Shown one piece after another: positions 8,647 to 16,476 of a DNA stretch of 39,141 nucleotides. The stretch comes from Bacillota bacterium (GTDB lineage: Bacteria; Bacillota; Clostridia; Lachnospirales; Cellulosilyticaceae), in assembly GCA_023436395.1 (NCBI GenBank), contig JAEZJJ010000011.1:1-39141 (forward strand). The letters run 5' to 3'. The stretch's first letter is position 1. Every line of letters begins with the position of its first letter. The notes beneath the pieces were generated by a model, which was not told where the DNA came from, did no database searches, and worked only from the letters and a program-made list of their open reading frames with translations. The position numbers and the translations under genes are program-made.

Positions 8647-9774
8647 ATGGAAGAAATAATCAAATATTTATCAGAAATATCAGCTGATACCATTGCATCA
8701 GTTTTAACAAGCCTTTATCACAATTGGCTTCCTTTAAGTTTAGCTATACTTACTGCTTCATTAATGAAAGTATATATTAATGCGGAAAAACTCAAACAGT
8801 CATTACTTAGAAAACCAAAAGTTTCAATTCTTGCAAGCGTTACTTTCGGAGCGTTTACACCGCTATGTGCCTGCGGTACAATGGCCGTAGTTATTGGCCT
8901 TTTATCTACGGCGCTACCATGGGGACCAGTTATGGCTTTTCTAACTTCATCCCCACTTATGAGTCCCGATACTTTTATAATGATTGCAGGTGTAATCAAT
9001 ATCAAGTTTGCGATTGCACTAACCTTAGCCTCAATCATTATCGGACTGGTTTCAGGTGGTTTGACACATGTAATTGAGAAAAAGACCGATTTTATAAAAG
9101 ATCAGTTAAGACTTTCTAAAAGCCCGAAAGCCCAAGCTTGTGATTGTAGTAGTGTAGCTTCAGAAGCTACTTGCGATTGCAGTAGTATAGCTTCAGAAGC
9201 TGCTTGCGATTGCAGTAGTGTGGCTTCAGAAACTGCATGTGGTTGCAGTAGTGTTGCTCCAAAGGCTGTATGTGGTTGCAGTTCTTCTGCAGCAGATGCT
9301 AAGCAAGCAATATCAGAGAATACAAATGCTTTTATGAGAATGATGAAGAAGATTCGAATTAAGGAAGTTGGAAAAGCTTTGATAGATGTAGGTTTAAAGC
9401 AAATACTTTTGTATTTCGCTATCTTTGTGGGAGTTGGTTATCTTATTCAATCTTTTGTACCTACTTCAGTAATTATGTCTCTATTCAGAGGGGATAGTAT
9501 GTTTTCAGTTCCTTTGGCAGCTTTGATTGGTCTTCCTCTATATGTTAGCGGTGAAGGTGCAATCCCACTTATTAAAGCATTAATGGATGGTGGTGCGGGT
9601 GAAGGTGCAATGATGGCATTTATGATAACAGGTCCAGCAACCAGTGCCTGGGTTATTGCCGGAATAACAGCTTTTATGAGAAAAAAAGTTATTGGTCTAT
9701 ATATCGGTTTCGTATTTGTAGGTGGCGTTTTAATGGGGTACTTATATCAATTACTAATAGCAATGGGGATATAA
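8647..9774 (+). CDS. YraQ/ArsP-type permease with CxC repeats
   Basis: The 375-residue membrane protein fits the PF03773 permease family (DUF318/YraQ, related to ArsP): about eight hydrophobic segments in two halves. The first half carries FTPLCACGTMA (Cys74, Cys76), where the family has a conserved Cys pair. The two halves are joined by a hydrophilic loop (residues about 150-235) with five 11-residue repeats of the type ACDCSSVASEA, giving ten cysteines. ArsP itself exports trivalent organoarsenicals; the substrate of this branch is not known. I chose the ATG at 8647 because aaggag at 8632-8637 sits at the right distance; an upstream ATG at 8614 has no ribosome site. The GH5 gene follows 20 bases later. 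Confidence 0.85.
   Translation: MEEIIKYLSEISADTIASVLTSLYHNWLPLSLAILTASLMKVYINAEKLKQSLLRKPKVSILASVTFGAFTPLCACGTMAVVIGLLSTALPWGPVMAFLTSSPLMSPDTFIMIAGVINIKFAIALTLASIIIGLVSGGLTHVIEKKTDFIKDQLRLSKSPKAQACDCSSVASEATCDCSSIASEAACDCSSVASETACGCSSVAPKAVCGCSSSAADAKQAISENTNAFMRMMKKIRIKEVGKALIDVGLKQILLYFAIFVGVGYLIQSFVPTSVIMSLFRGDSMFSVPLAALIGLPLYVSGEGAIPLIKALMDGGAGEGAMMAFMITGPATSAWVIAGITAFMRKKVIGLYIGFVFVGGVLMGYLYQLLIAMGI
9133..9297 (+). repeat. Five 33-bp in-frame repeats coding CxC units
   Basis: Five tandem units of exactly 33 bases begin at 9133, 9166, 9199, 9232 and 9265. They encode variants of xxCDCSSVASE, with Asp changing to Gly in the last two units. The array lies in the loop between the two membrane halves of the permease. 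The whole-codon unit length keeps the frame if units are gained or lost. The regular CxC spacing is what one expects of a soft-metal or thiol-binding tether. Confidence 0.9.
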
Positions 9775-9794
9775 TTTACATCGGAGGAAAACTT

Positions 9795-11141
9795 ATGGAA
9801 GCTGGATTTATTCAAGTAGAAGATGGAGCATTTAAACGAAATAGTAATGAGATAATGTTAAGGGGATTTTCAGTAGGATCATGGATGGATATTGAAAGTT
9901 TCATGCTGAGGATACCAGGTACAGAGAAAAAAATTCGTCAGACTTATGCTGAAGTTTATGGTAAAGAAAATGCAGAAAAATTTTTTGATGACTTTCTGAA
10001 CTATTTCATAAATGAAGATGATTTTATACTTTTAAAAAGTATGGGGATAAATGTATTAAGATTTGCACTTGGTTACAGACATTTTGAAAATGACCAAGAG
10101 CCCGGTAAGTATATTCATGAAGGATTTAAGCATTTAGACCGTGTACTTGAGCTTTGCCGTAAATATGAGATTTATGCAATTCTGGATTTGCACTCTTCTC
10201 CTGGTGGGCAAAATCCAGACTCACATGGTGGGAGTGAAACAGGAGTAAGCGAATTTTGGGAAGATGCTTTGGCAAGGGAAAGGTTTATTAATCTATGGGG
10301 GTATATAGCCAAGAAGTATAAAGATGATACGATTATTGCCGGTTATGATGTACTCAATGAACCCAGCTTTGTTTCAGATATTCCTGCCTTCAATGACTTT
10401 TATAGGAAAGTAATTAAAAAGATAAGGGAAGTAGATAGAAATCATATTATTTTTCTCGAAGGAGATGACTGGGCGAAAGACTTTAGTATTTTTGATAGTC
10501 TTGGTGGATATCAACAGGCAATTTCTTTCCACTTTTATCCTGGACAGCACGTCTATATGTCTACAGAACCAGAAGAGAGAAAAGCTCAATTGGAAGAAAA
10601 AATATCCTATTTTACAAAGTTAAGAGAAGAAACAGGTATGGCACTTTGGGTAGGAGAAACTGGAGGACATTTTCCTAAAGATAAATTGATAGAAGGTATC
10701 AATCTAGTCAAAGATTGTCTTGATATTTTTGAAAAGCATGGTATTTCGTGGACTTTGTGGACCTATAAAGATGCGGGAGCAATGGGAATGGTTTATCCGA
10801 AAGAGAATACAAAGTGGATGTCTATGGCCAATGATTTTAGGCATCAATGGCAAGTGAAAGGGCGTAGTAATCCAACGATTGCTAAAGAAATATTTGAGAT
10901 GGTAGAAAACAAGTTTTCTTACACTGTTAGTGAAAAAATAAAAGATCCTCTTTCTTTCAGGCTATATGCTTTTCTTAATGAACTACATATACATATGCTG
11001 GTCAAACCTAAATTGCAGTCTATTCCATGGGAAAAGATGAAAGAGTATCCAAAGTCTTTCTTATTAGAAAACTGTGAAGGCTTAGAGGAACTTGCCGAGT
11101 TAGTCAAGTCATATACGTTACCTTCGGAGTTGGAGGTTTAG
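9795..11141 (+). CDS. GH5-type glycoside hydrolase
   Basis: The 448-residue protein has a (beta/alpha)8 glycosidase domain of the GH5 cellulase superfamily over residues about 15-340. Probable acid/base is Glu189 in DVLNEPS and probable nucleophile is Glu288 in LWVGETGG. Other supporting phrases are VLRFALGYRHF, ILDLHSSPGGQN and SFHFYPGQH. The style resembles the exo-beta-1,3-glucanase-like and beta-glucosidase-like branches rather than secreted cellulases. There is no signal peptide, so the enzyme should act inside the cell on imported or self-made beta-glucosides. A C-terminal part of about 100 residues has no domain I recognise. The ATG follows a cggagga ribosome site and is close behind the permease gene, suggesting cotranscription. 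Confidence 0.85.
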   Translation: MEAGFIQVEDGAFKRNSNEIMLRGFSVGSWMDIESFMLRIPGTEKKIRQTYAEVYGKENAEKFFDDFLNYFINEDDFILLKSMGINVLRFALGYRHFENDQEPGKYIHEGFKHLDRVLELCRKYEIYAILDLHSSPGGQNPDSHGGSETGVSEFWEDALARERFINLWGYIAKKYKDDTIIAGYDVLNEPSFVSDIPAFNDFYRKVIKKIREVDRNHIIFLEGDDWAKDFSIFDSLGGYQQAISFHFYPGQHVYMSTEPEERKAQLEEKISYFTKLREETGMALWVGETGGHFPKDKLIEGINLVKDCLDIFEKHGISWTLWTYKDAGAMGMVYPKENTKWMSMANDFRHQWQVKGRSNPTIAKEIFEMVENKFSYTVSEKIKDPLSFRLYAFLNELHIHMLVKPKLQSIPWEKMKEYPKSFLLENCEGLEELAELVKSYTLPSELEV

Positions 11142-11226
11142 TTTGTAAGTCATACAGATTGTTGTTATATGAGAATATTATTTTGCTTAATGCAAGTAAT
11201 AAAAAAATATCTTAGGAGGGTTAATT

Positions 11227-11442
11227 ATGTTTAAATTTAAAAAATCAGTAGCAGGTGTTGTAAAAGAAGAATTTGAGTGTGAGTGTTGTGGCATACTAGA
11301 TGGTCAGGCTCCAGTAGAATGTGGATGTGGTTCTATGCCAGTAACCAATTATGCTAGTTGTGATTGTTGCGACGCACCAACAGAAAATGCTAAGTCTTCA
11401 ACAGCTTCTGGATGTAGTTGCTCATGCTCACAAGAAAAGTAA
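11227..11442 (+). CDS. Cysteine-rich 71-residue protein
   Basis: I do not recognise a family. The short protein starts with a basic stretch (MFKFKKSVAGVVKEE) and then carries 11 cysteines in clusters: CECC, CGC, CDCC and CSCSC, with few aromatic residues. This composition resembles metallothioneins and other soft-metal or thiol-binding peptides, but no known signature matches. The gene has an excellent ribosome site, taggaggg, just before the ATG, which argues that it is real. It sits between the GH5 and GH1 genes, 85 bases after the first and 43 before the second. The CxC style echoes the repeat loop of the permease upstream. A ribosomal peptide precursor is a less likely alternative. Confidence 0.75.
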   Translation: MFKFKKSVAGVVKEEFECECCGILDGQAPVECGCGSMPVTNYASCDCCDAPTENAKSSTASGCSCSCSQEK

Positions 11443-11485
11443 AAGTCTAATCGTGTTTCTTAAGGATTAAAGAAAGAGGTGTGAT

Positions 11486-12838
11486 ATGTCTAGTATAGTT
11501 TTTCCTGAAGAATTTATATGGGGTACAGCTACCTCTAGTTATCAAATTGAGGGTGGCTATAATGAGGATGGGAAAGGTGAGTCTATTTGGGATCGATATA
11601 CACATACATATGGAACAATACTAAACAATGATACTGGTGATGTTGCATGTGATCATTATCATCTTTATGAAAAAGATGTAAAAATTTTAAAAGAATTAGG
11701 TATCAAATCCTATAGGTTTTCGATTTCGTGGTCACGAATATTTCCTGATGGAAAAGGAGAACCAAATGAAAAAGGCATGGATTTTTATCGAAATTTAGTG
11801 AAATTGTTGATTGAAAATGGGATAACGCCTGCCGTCACTCTTTACCATTGGGATTTGCCCCAGAAGCTGCAAGATATAGGTGGATGGGTAAATCGGGAGG
11901 TTGTTGAGCTTTTTGAACAATATGCTCGCTATGTATTCAAGGAGCTAGGGAATAAGGTAGCTATTTGGATGACTTTCAATGAGCCTTGGGTATCCTCATT
12001 TATTGGATATTGGTATGGTGGACATCCACCAGGTATTTCAGATCTTTCATTAGCCTTACAGGCAGCACACAATATATTGCTAGCGCATGGTAAGACTGTT
12101 CGTGCTTTTAGAGAAATGGGTATGAAAGGAGAAATTGGGATTTCACTTAATCTCAATCCTGTCTATCCTGCATCTGAAAATGAAAATGATTTGTTTGCAG
12201 CTAACAGGTACAGTGAATTCTACAACTCGTGGTTCCTTGATCCAATACTGAGAGGAAAATATCCTGAGCAGCTTTTAAATTTGTTTTCCAATATCGCAAC
12301 ACTTCCCAATATGGATAGCGTAGATATGGACATAATACATTCGCCTATTGACTTTTTAGGAGTTAACAATTATTCATTTAGCTCTGTAGTTTACGATGCA
12401 AATAAATTACCGTTTCAATTAACCTTTGCTGATACTGGAAAAGTTAAGACTGATACAGGATGGGAGATATACCCCGAAGGTATTTATGATCTGCTAGTAT
12501 ATCTGCACCAGGAATATAATGGAGTTAAGATAATGATAACAGAAAATGGTGCGGCATTTAAAGATGTTATTGATAATGAAGGGAAAGTAAATGACAGTGA
12601 AAGAATAAGTTACCTTAATGAACATATTTTCCAAATTCACCAAGCAATAAGGGATGGAGTCAATGTGGCAGGCTATTATTTATGGTCATTAATGGACAAT
12701 TTTGAATGGAGAGTGGGTTATTCCAAAAGGTTTGGAATAGTTTATATTGATTATGAAACGCAGAAGAGGATAATAAAAAAGAGCGGTTTTTGGTATAAGG
12801 AAGTTATTGAGAATAATGGAATTGGTGAAGAATACTAG
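11486..12838 (+). CDS. GH1 family beta-glucosidase
   Basis: The 450-residue protein is a full-length glycoside hydrolase family 1 enzyme, which removes terminal beta-linked glucose (or galactose or 6-phospho-sugars) with retention. The start FPEEFIWGTATSSYQIEG is classical. The acid/base is Glu166 in TFNEPW and the nucleophile is Glu353 in ITENGAA. No signal peptide is present, so it is cytoplasmic. The region around residues 395-420 (SLMDNFEW, then KRFGIVYIDY) is of the beta-glucosidase type rather than the 6-phospho type, which carries a Ser/Lys phosphate pocket; this is only a rough indication. Start ATG follows agaaagaggtg. It ends at a perfect intrinsic terminator, closing the permease-GH5-Cys-GH1 group. 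Confidence 0.93.
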   Translation: MSSIVFPEEFIWGTATSSYQIEGGYNEDGKGESIWDRYTHTYGTILNNDTGDVACDHYHLYEKDVKILKELGIKSYRFSISWSRIFPDGKGEPNEKGMDFYRNLVKLLIENGITPAVTLYHWDLPQKLQDIGGWVNREVVELFEQYARYVFKELGNKVAIWMTFNEPWVSSFIGYWYGGHPPGISDLSLALQAAHNILLAHGKTVRAFREMGMKGEIGISLNLNPVYPASENENDLFAANRYSEFYNSWFLDPILRGKYPEQLLNLFSNIATLPNMDSVDMDIIHSPIDFLGVNNYSFSSVVYDANKLPFQLTFADTGKVKTDTGWEIYPEGIYDLLVYLHQEYNGVKIMITENGAAFKDVIDNEGKVNDSERISYLNEHIFQIHQAIRDGVNVAGYYLWSLMDNFEWRVGYSKRFGIVYIDYETQKRIIKKSGFWYKEVIENNGIGEEY

Positions 12839-12915
12839 AACGCTCTGGTCTATATCAGAATTCATTCTTTACAACAAACAAAAGATTATATTGCGTTCTA
12901 GAAATAATATACTAT

Positions 12916-12944
12916 AATAAGCTCAAGAGTGATTTGAGCTTATT
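12916..12944 (+). terminator. Intrinsic terminator after GH1 gene
   Basis: Perfect 11-bp stem: 12916-12926 (aataagctcaa) with 12934-12944, and a 7-base loop. The right arm ends in a T-rich tail. It separates the GH1 gene from the sigma factor gene, so the latter needs its own promoter. Confidence 0.78.
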
Positions 12945-13029
12945 TGTGATGTGTGGCTAATAATTCAAGTATGCCTGACTGCCAGCAATTGCATGTTGTA
13001 GAAATGAGATGCTAGTTGAATTAACTTAG

Positions 13030-13069
13030 CAGTATGAGTATTTGCGTAATTGTTACATACTGATATAAA
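13030..13069 (+). promoter_or_regulatory. Possible sigZ promoter inside an inverted repeat
   Basis: TTGCGT at 13042-13047 and TATAAA at 13064-13069 are 16 bases apart, a passable sigma-A promoter. The 7-bp inverted repeat cagtatg (13030-13036) and catactg (13056-13062) brackets the -35 box and abuts the -10 box. It could be an operator or a chance match. Confidence 0.35.
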
Positions 13070-13096
13070 TATAAAAGCAATAGAAAGGTTATATAG

Positions 13097-13693
13097 GTGA
13101 AAAGTATGGAATATAGTACCGAACAAATATGGGAAGAATTCAGTTCAGCACTTCGTTCATTTATTACTCGTAGGGTTTCTAACTCTTCTCAAATAGAAGA
13201 TATTTTACAGGATGTATTTATTAAAATTCATTCCAATATTGATTCACTTAAAGAGGATACAAAAATTCGTAGTTGGGTCTATCAAATTACACGAAATACG
13301 ATTATTGATTATTACCGAAAGCAAAATATTAAGTTCGAGGATATTGATGAGATACACTTAGAAGACGAAGGAGGTATCAACAACATCAATAATATGATTG
13401 AATTAGAACCAACTCAAAAGGTGGCTGCTGGCTTAAAAGGAATGATTGATGACCTTCCGGAAAAATACTCGCAAGCACTCTATCTTGTGGAATTTGAAGG
13501 GTTAACTCAGGTAGAGTTGGCAAAAAAGCTAGGGATATCTGTATCGGGTGCAAAGTCACGTGTTCAACGGGGACGCCAATTGTTAAAGGATAGCCTTATG
13601 AAGTGCTGTCATTTTGAACTCGATTTATATGGAGCGATTATTAACATTCACCCTATTTGCTGTTGTTGTTGTCAGAAGAATAAAAATAATTAA
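13097..13693 (+). CDS. sigZ: SigZ-type ECF RNA polymerase sigma factor
   Basis: The 198-residue protein has sigma region 2 (residues about 10-80, with DILQDVFIKIH and IRSWVYQITRN) and region 4 (about 110-168, with LPEKYSQALYLVEFEG and GAKSRVQRGR). The tail is the mark of SigZ-type factors: CCHFELDLYG at 170-179, then five consecutive cysteines at 188-192. I place the start at GTG 13097, eight bases after aaagg; an ATG at 13106 would sit too far away. No anti-sigma gene is adjacent. The cysteine tail could sense metal or thiol state directly. It lies just downstream of the permease/Cys-protein/glycosidase group, likely its regulator, but I have not identified target promoters. Confidence 0.85.
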   Translation: MKSMEYSTEQIWEEFSSALRSFITRRVSNSSQIEDILQDVFIKIHSNIDSLKEDTKIRSWVYQITRNTIIDYYRKQNIKFEDIDEIHLEDEGGINNINNMIELEPTQKVAAGLKGMIDDLPEKYSQALYLVEFEGLTQVELAKKLGISVSGAKSRVQRGRQLLKDSLMKCCHFELDLYGAIINIHPICCCCCQKNKNN

Positions 13694-14089
13694 TGAGTCC
13701 ATATTCTTTTATAAACCTATATTGTAATAACAAATTGAACTACTGTGCTATTTTAACTTTCACTATAAAAAATCAATAACCTTATTTATAGTAAAACGAG
13801 GTGAGTTGCGTTGAGTATCACATTCATGACTTTATAATAGAAGTTAATGAGTTAGGCTGACAAGCGTATCATTAGACTTTTACCATCTATAGAGATGGTG
13901 GAGTAGTAGATTGGTAATATGGTTTAATGAATGATTTCTTAAGTCAAATGTAGTAGTATTTTTTAGGAAACAATTTGTTAGTTATCGAATTGCATTTTAT
14001 TCTCACCTATTAGGGCTAAAATTATTATGGAGAGGATCTAATTCATGTGGCCTTGGATTGGAGAATGATATTACAGAGGTAGTTTTTCG
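13694..14089. other. Gene-poor stretch before the WYL regulator
   Basis: About 400 bases without an intact gene. The stretch holds an 8-bp perfect inverted repeat (13762-13769 with 13785-13792, actataaa/tttatagt), a protein-like fragment with stops at 13795-13911 that is listed separately, and otherwise AT-rich sequence in which I see nothing. Confidence 0.5.
13795..13911 (+). pseudogene. Short coding fragment with two in-frame stops
   Basis: One frame reads EYHIHDFIIEVNELG, a TGA at 13858-13860, QAYH, a TAG at 13873-13875, then TFTIYRDGGVVDW and a TAA. Both sides of the stops look like real protein in the same frame, which suggests a decayed gene fragment of about 38 codons. The family is not recognised, and the call could be a chance pattern. 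Confidence 0.28.
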
Positions 14090-14115
14090 AACTATGACGT
14101 AATGCTGTCATAGTT
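14090..14115 (+). promoter_or_regulatory. Palindrome upstream of WYL regulator gene
   Basis: A perfect 9-bp inverted repeat, aactatgac (14090-14098) and gtcatagtt (14107-14115), is separated by 8 bases and lies 33 bases before the start codon. A TATACT at 14123-14128 could be the -10 box. The site is placed where the regulator could bind its own promoter. Confidence 0.5.
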
Positions 14116-14147
14116 TGTTTGCTATACTGGGTTTGAAAGGAGAAAAA

Positions 14148-15053
14148 ATGAAAATTGATCGACTGATGGGTATTGTTGTTTATTTATTAAATAATGGTCG
14201 GACATCTGCACAGAAACTAGCTGAAGAATTTGAAGTCTCTTCCAGAACGATTATGAGAGATCTAGAATCATTAGATCAGGCGGGGATTCCTATTCAATCT
14301 TTTTGTGGTGTAGAAGGCGGTTATCAAATTATGGATGACTTTGTTTTTGAAAAGCAAGTTGCAACAAGTCATGAATATGATTGGATTGTGACTGCCCTGA
14401 AAGGGATGGCAAGTGCCTATACAAGCAAAAGTTTAGAACAGACTTTAGCGAAAATTAAGAGCTTAAATTATACGGAGGGTATTGCTGTTTCCGTAGATTT
14501 GGGTGTCGCAAGTGAAGATGACAAAATAAATGAACAGTTGAGGCTATTAGAAGAGGCAATTGAGAAAAAATGTGTTGTTCGATTTTCATATACAAATAGT
14601 CATGATGAAGTAAAAGAGATTCAGCTAGAACCGGTTTGCTTCCAATACAAGTGGTATAACTGGTATCTGATTGGATATTACGAAAAATATCAGGATTATT
14701 GTATGTTCAAATTAGTTCGCATAGACAGCTTAGAAGCAACAGATATAAAAAACAAAAAAATCCATCATCTTTCAGATGTTAAGCTAAAAGAGGATAATAA
14801 TAATATTGTACATATCAAACTTTATGGAAAGGCAATCATAAAATCAAAGTGTAGGGAATATTTAAACGGACGAATCACACGAGAGTATAGAAATGGTGAT
14901 TTTGAGTTTTGTTTTTCTGTACCAGAACATGAGACATTTTGGTACGGAGTGCTTCTCTCTTTTGGAAATAAGGTTAGGATAATCGAACCACAAGAAATAA
15001 AAGAACGTATAATAAAAACTTGCAAAGAAATACAAATGGAATATGAGGAATAA
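14148..15053 (+). CDS. WYL-domain transcriptional regulator
   Basis: The protein is about 301 residues long, counted from ATG 14148, which has aaaggag at the proper distance; an upstream in-frame ATG at 14115 has no ribosome site and overlaps the palindrome. Residues 1-60 form a DeoR/HTH_11-type winged helix (SAQKLAEEFEVSSRTIMRDLE). The second half is a WYL domain with the phrase YKWYNWYLIGYYE, followed by the WCX-type C-terminal extension. WYL domains bind nucleic acid or nucleotide ligands, and several family members respond to DNA damage or phage infection. The stop is only two bases from the next start, so this gene and the YcaQ-type glycosylase form a two-gene operon. Confidence 0.9.
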   Translation: MKIDRLMGIVVYLLNNGRTSAQKLAEEFEVSSRTIMRDLESLDQAGIPIQSFCGVEGGYQIMDDFVFEKQVATSHEYDWIVTALKGMASAYTSKSLEQTLAKIKSLNYTEGIAVSVDLGVASEDDKINEQLRLLEEAIEKKCVVRFSYTNSHDEVKEIQLEPVCFQYKWYNWYLIGYYEKYQDYCMFKLVRIDSLEATDIKNKKIHHLSDVKLKEDNNNIVHIKLYGKAIIKSKCREYLNGRITREYRNGDFEFCFSVPEHETFWYGVLLSFGNKVRIIEPQEIKERIIKTCKEIQMEYEE

Positions 15054-15055
15054 GG

Positions 15056-16249
15056 ATGAAACTGTATTCGAAAGAAGAAGCAAGACATATGCTATGTCGC
15101 TATCACAATCTGGATGGAGCAGAAGCGCTATACGGGAAAATGGGTGTAGAAAAAATAATGCAGAGAATACACAGTATTCAGTATGATCCTTTGAATGTTG
15201 TAGCAAGGAATGCCGATTTAGTATTGCAAGCAAGAGTAGAGGATTATAAAGAACAGGATCTTTACAATCTAATATATAAAGAACAGAAATTGATTGATGG
15301 ATTTGATAAAGAAATGTGTATTTATGACACCAAAGATTTTGCTCGCTTTAGGTTTGTTCGAAATGAGTATCATAAACATGTACTTCCTACACTAGAAAGC
15401 CGTAATCAGGTAGGCGTCTTGGATATATTAGATGATGTCAGAGAGTTTGTAGCCCAGCATGGCAAGACAGGGACAAAAGATATTTCAATTGGAGAAGTAC
15501 GGGAAAGTCGCTGGGGACATAGGAAGCTATCTAGTGCTGCGTTAGATTATTTATTTAACAACGGTGACCTCTGCGTAGTTGATAAACGAGGTACACAGAA
15601 GTATTTTGATTTGACAGAGCGAGTGCTCGAAAGTAAAGATTTTCATTGTGACCCAAATATGACAATAGAAGAATTTTTGGAATGGTACATAGAAAGAAGA
15701 ATAGAAAGTGTTGGTTTGACATGGAATAAATCAGAAGGAGCTTGGCAGGGGCGATTTTTAAGTAACAAAGAGATTCGTACTCCCATCTTGCAAACACTGA
15801 TTGAAAAAAATAGAGTTGAAGAAATACAAGTTGAAGGAATCAATGAACCCTTCTATACATCAAAGAATTTTCAAGCATATATGAAATATCAACCACAAAA
15901 TAGTTATGTAAGATTTATTGCACCTTTAGACAATATTATGTGGAATAGAGAAATGCTAGAAAGGATATTTGATTTTACTTATCGATGGGAAGTGTATACC
16001 CCTGTTACCAAAAGAAAATTCGGCTATTATGTATTGCCTGTACTATATAATGGTCAATTTGTAGCAAGGTTCGAGGCAGAACCGATTCGTCAGGCAGGAG
16101 AATTTGTCATTAAAAACTGGTGGTGGGAACCAGACATTGAACCAAATGACGATATGATAGAAATGATTGCAAAAGAAATGAAGCGCTTTGCAGAGTTTCT
16201 TCAAACTAATGACTCATCAAAAAATATTAAAAAGTTAGGAGCGCATTAA
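15056..16249 (+). CDS. YcaQ/AlkX-type DNA glycosylase (HTH_42)
   Basis: The 397-residue protein belongs to the winged-helix HTH_42 family (PF06224), which includes E. coli YcaQ and Streptomyces AlkZ. These enzymes remove alkylated bases and unhook interstrand cross-links. The catalytic segment reads IQYDPLNVV, giving the Q-aromatic-D pattern (Gln42, Asp44) of the YcaQ branch rather than the Q-x-Q of the AlkZ self-resistance branch. Further support comes from ESRWGHRKLSSAALDYL and the C-terminal FEAEPIRQAGEFVIKNWWWEP. Length is normal. The start lies two bases after the WYL regulator's stop, which implies translational coupling and damage-responsive expression. The reaction is inferred from the family. 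Confidence 0.85.
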   Translation: MKLYSKEEARHMLCRYHNLDGAEALYGKMGVEKIMQRIHSIQYDPLNVVARNADLVLQARVEDYKEQDLYNLIYKEQKLIDGFDKEMCIYDTKDFARFRFVRNEYHKHVLPTLESRNQVGVLDILDDVREFVAQHGKTGTKDISIGEVRESRWGHRKLSSAALDYLFNNGDLCVVDKRGTQKYFDLTERVLESKDFHCDPNMTIEEFLEWYIERRIESVGLTWNKSEGAWQGRFLSNKEIRTPILQTLIEKNRVEEIQVEGINEPFYTSKNFQAYMKYQPQNSYVRFIAPLDNIMWNREMLERIFDFTYRWEVYTPVTKRKFGYYVLPVLYNGQFVARFEAEPIRQAGEFVIKNWWWEPDIEPNDDMIEMIAKEMKRFAEFLQTNDSSKNIKKLGAH

Positions 16250-16291
16250 AATAAAAGAAATCAAAAGATAGGACATAAATAAATACGTAAG

Positions 16292-16335
16292 CACAAAATA
16301 TCCCTGCAGCTACTTATGCCTAGGGATATTTTGTG
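16292..16335. terminator. Bidirectional terminator between convergent genes
   Basis: Perfect 14-bp stem: 16292-16305 (cacaaaatatccct) with 16322-16335, and a 16-base loop. It ends the YcaQ-type gene on the plus strand and could also stop transcription coming from the TetR gene on the minus strand. Confidence 0.75.
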
Positions 16336-16476
16336 TTCATAATAAAAATATAATTCATGTATATGTTAAAGCCGTGGCAATGACTTAGATGGGGAATCTT
16401 TAGACGTAGCGTAAGAAGGTCGTTGCTCTAATAGATACTTAAGATATTGAAATGCTTTTGTATGACTACGTTTAAA

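Noticed and set aside
9133..9297. CRISPR-like direct repeats
   Set aside because: The 33-base units are contiguous without spacers, in frame and protein-coding, so this is a coding repeat array.
14862..15233. Minus-strand frames of 88 and 123 codons over the WYL/YcaQ junction
   Set aside because: They lie opposite two well-supported genes, and the hydrophobic, low-complexity translations are typical of antisense reading.
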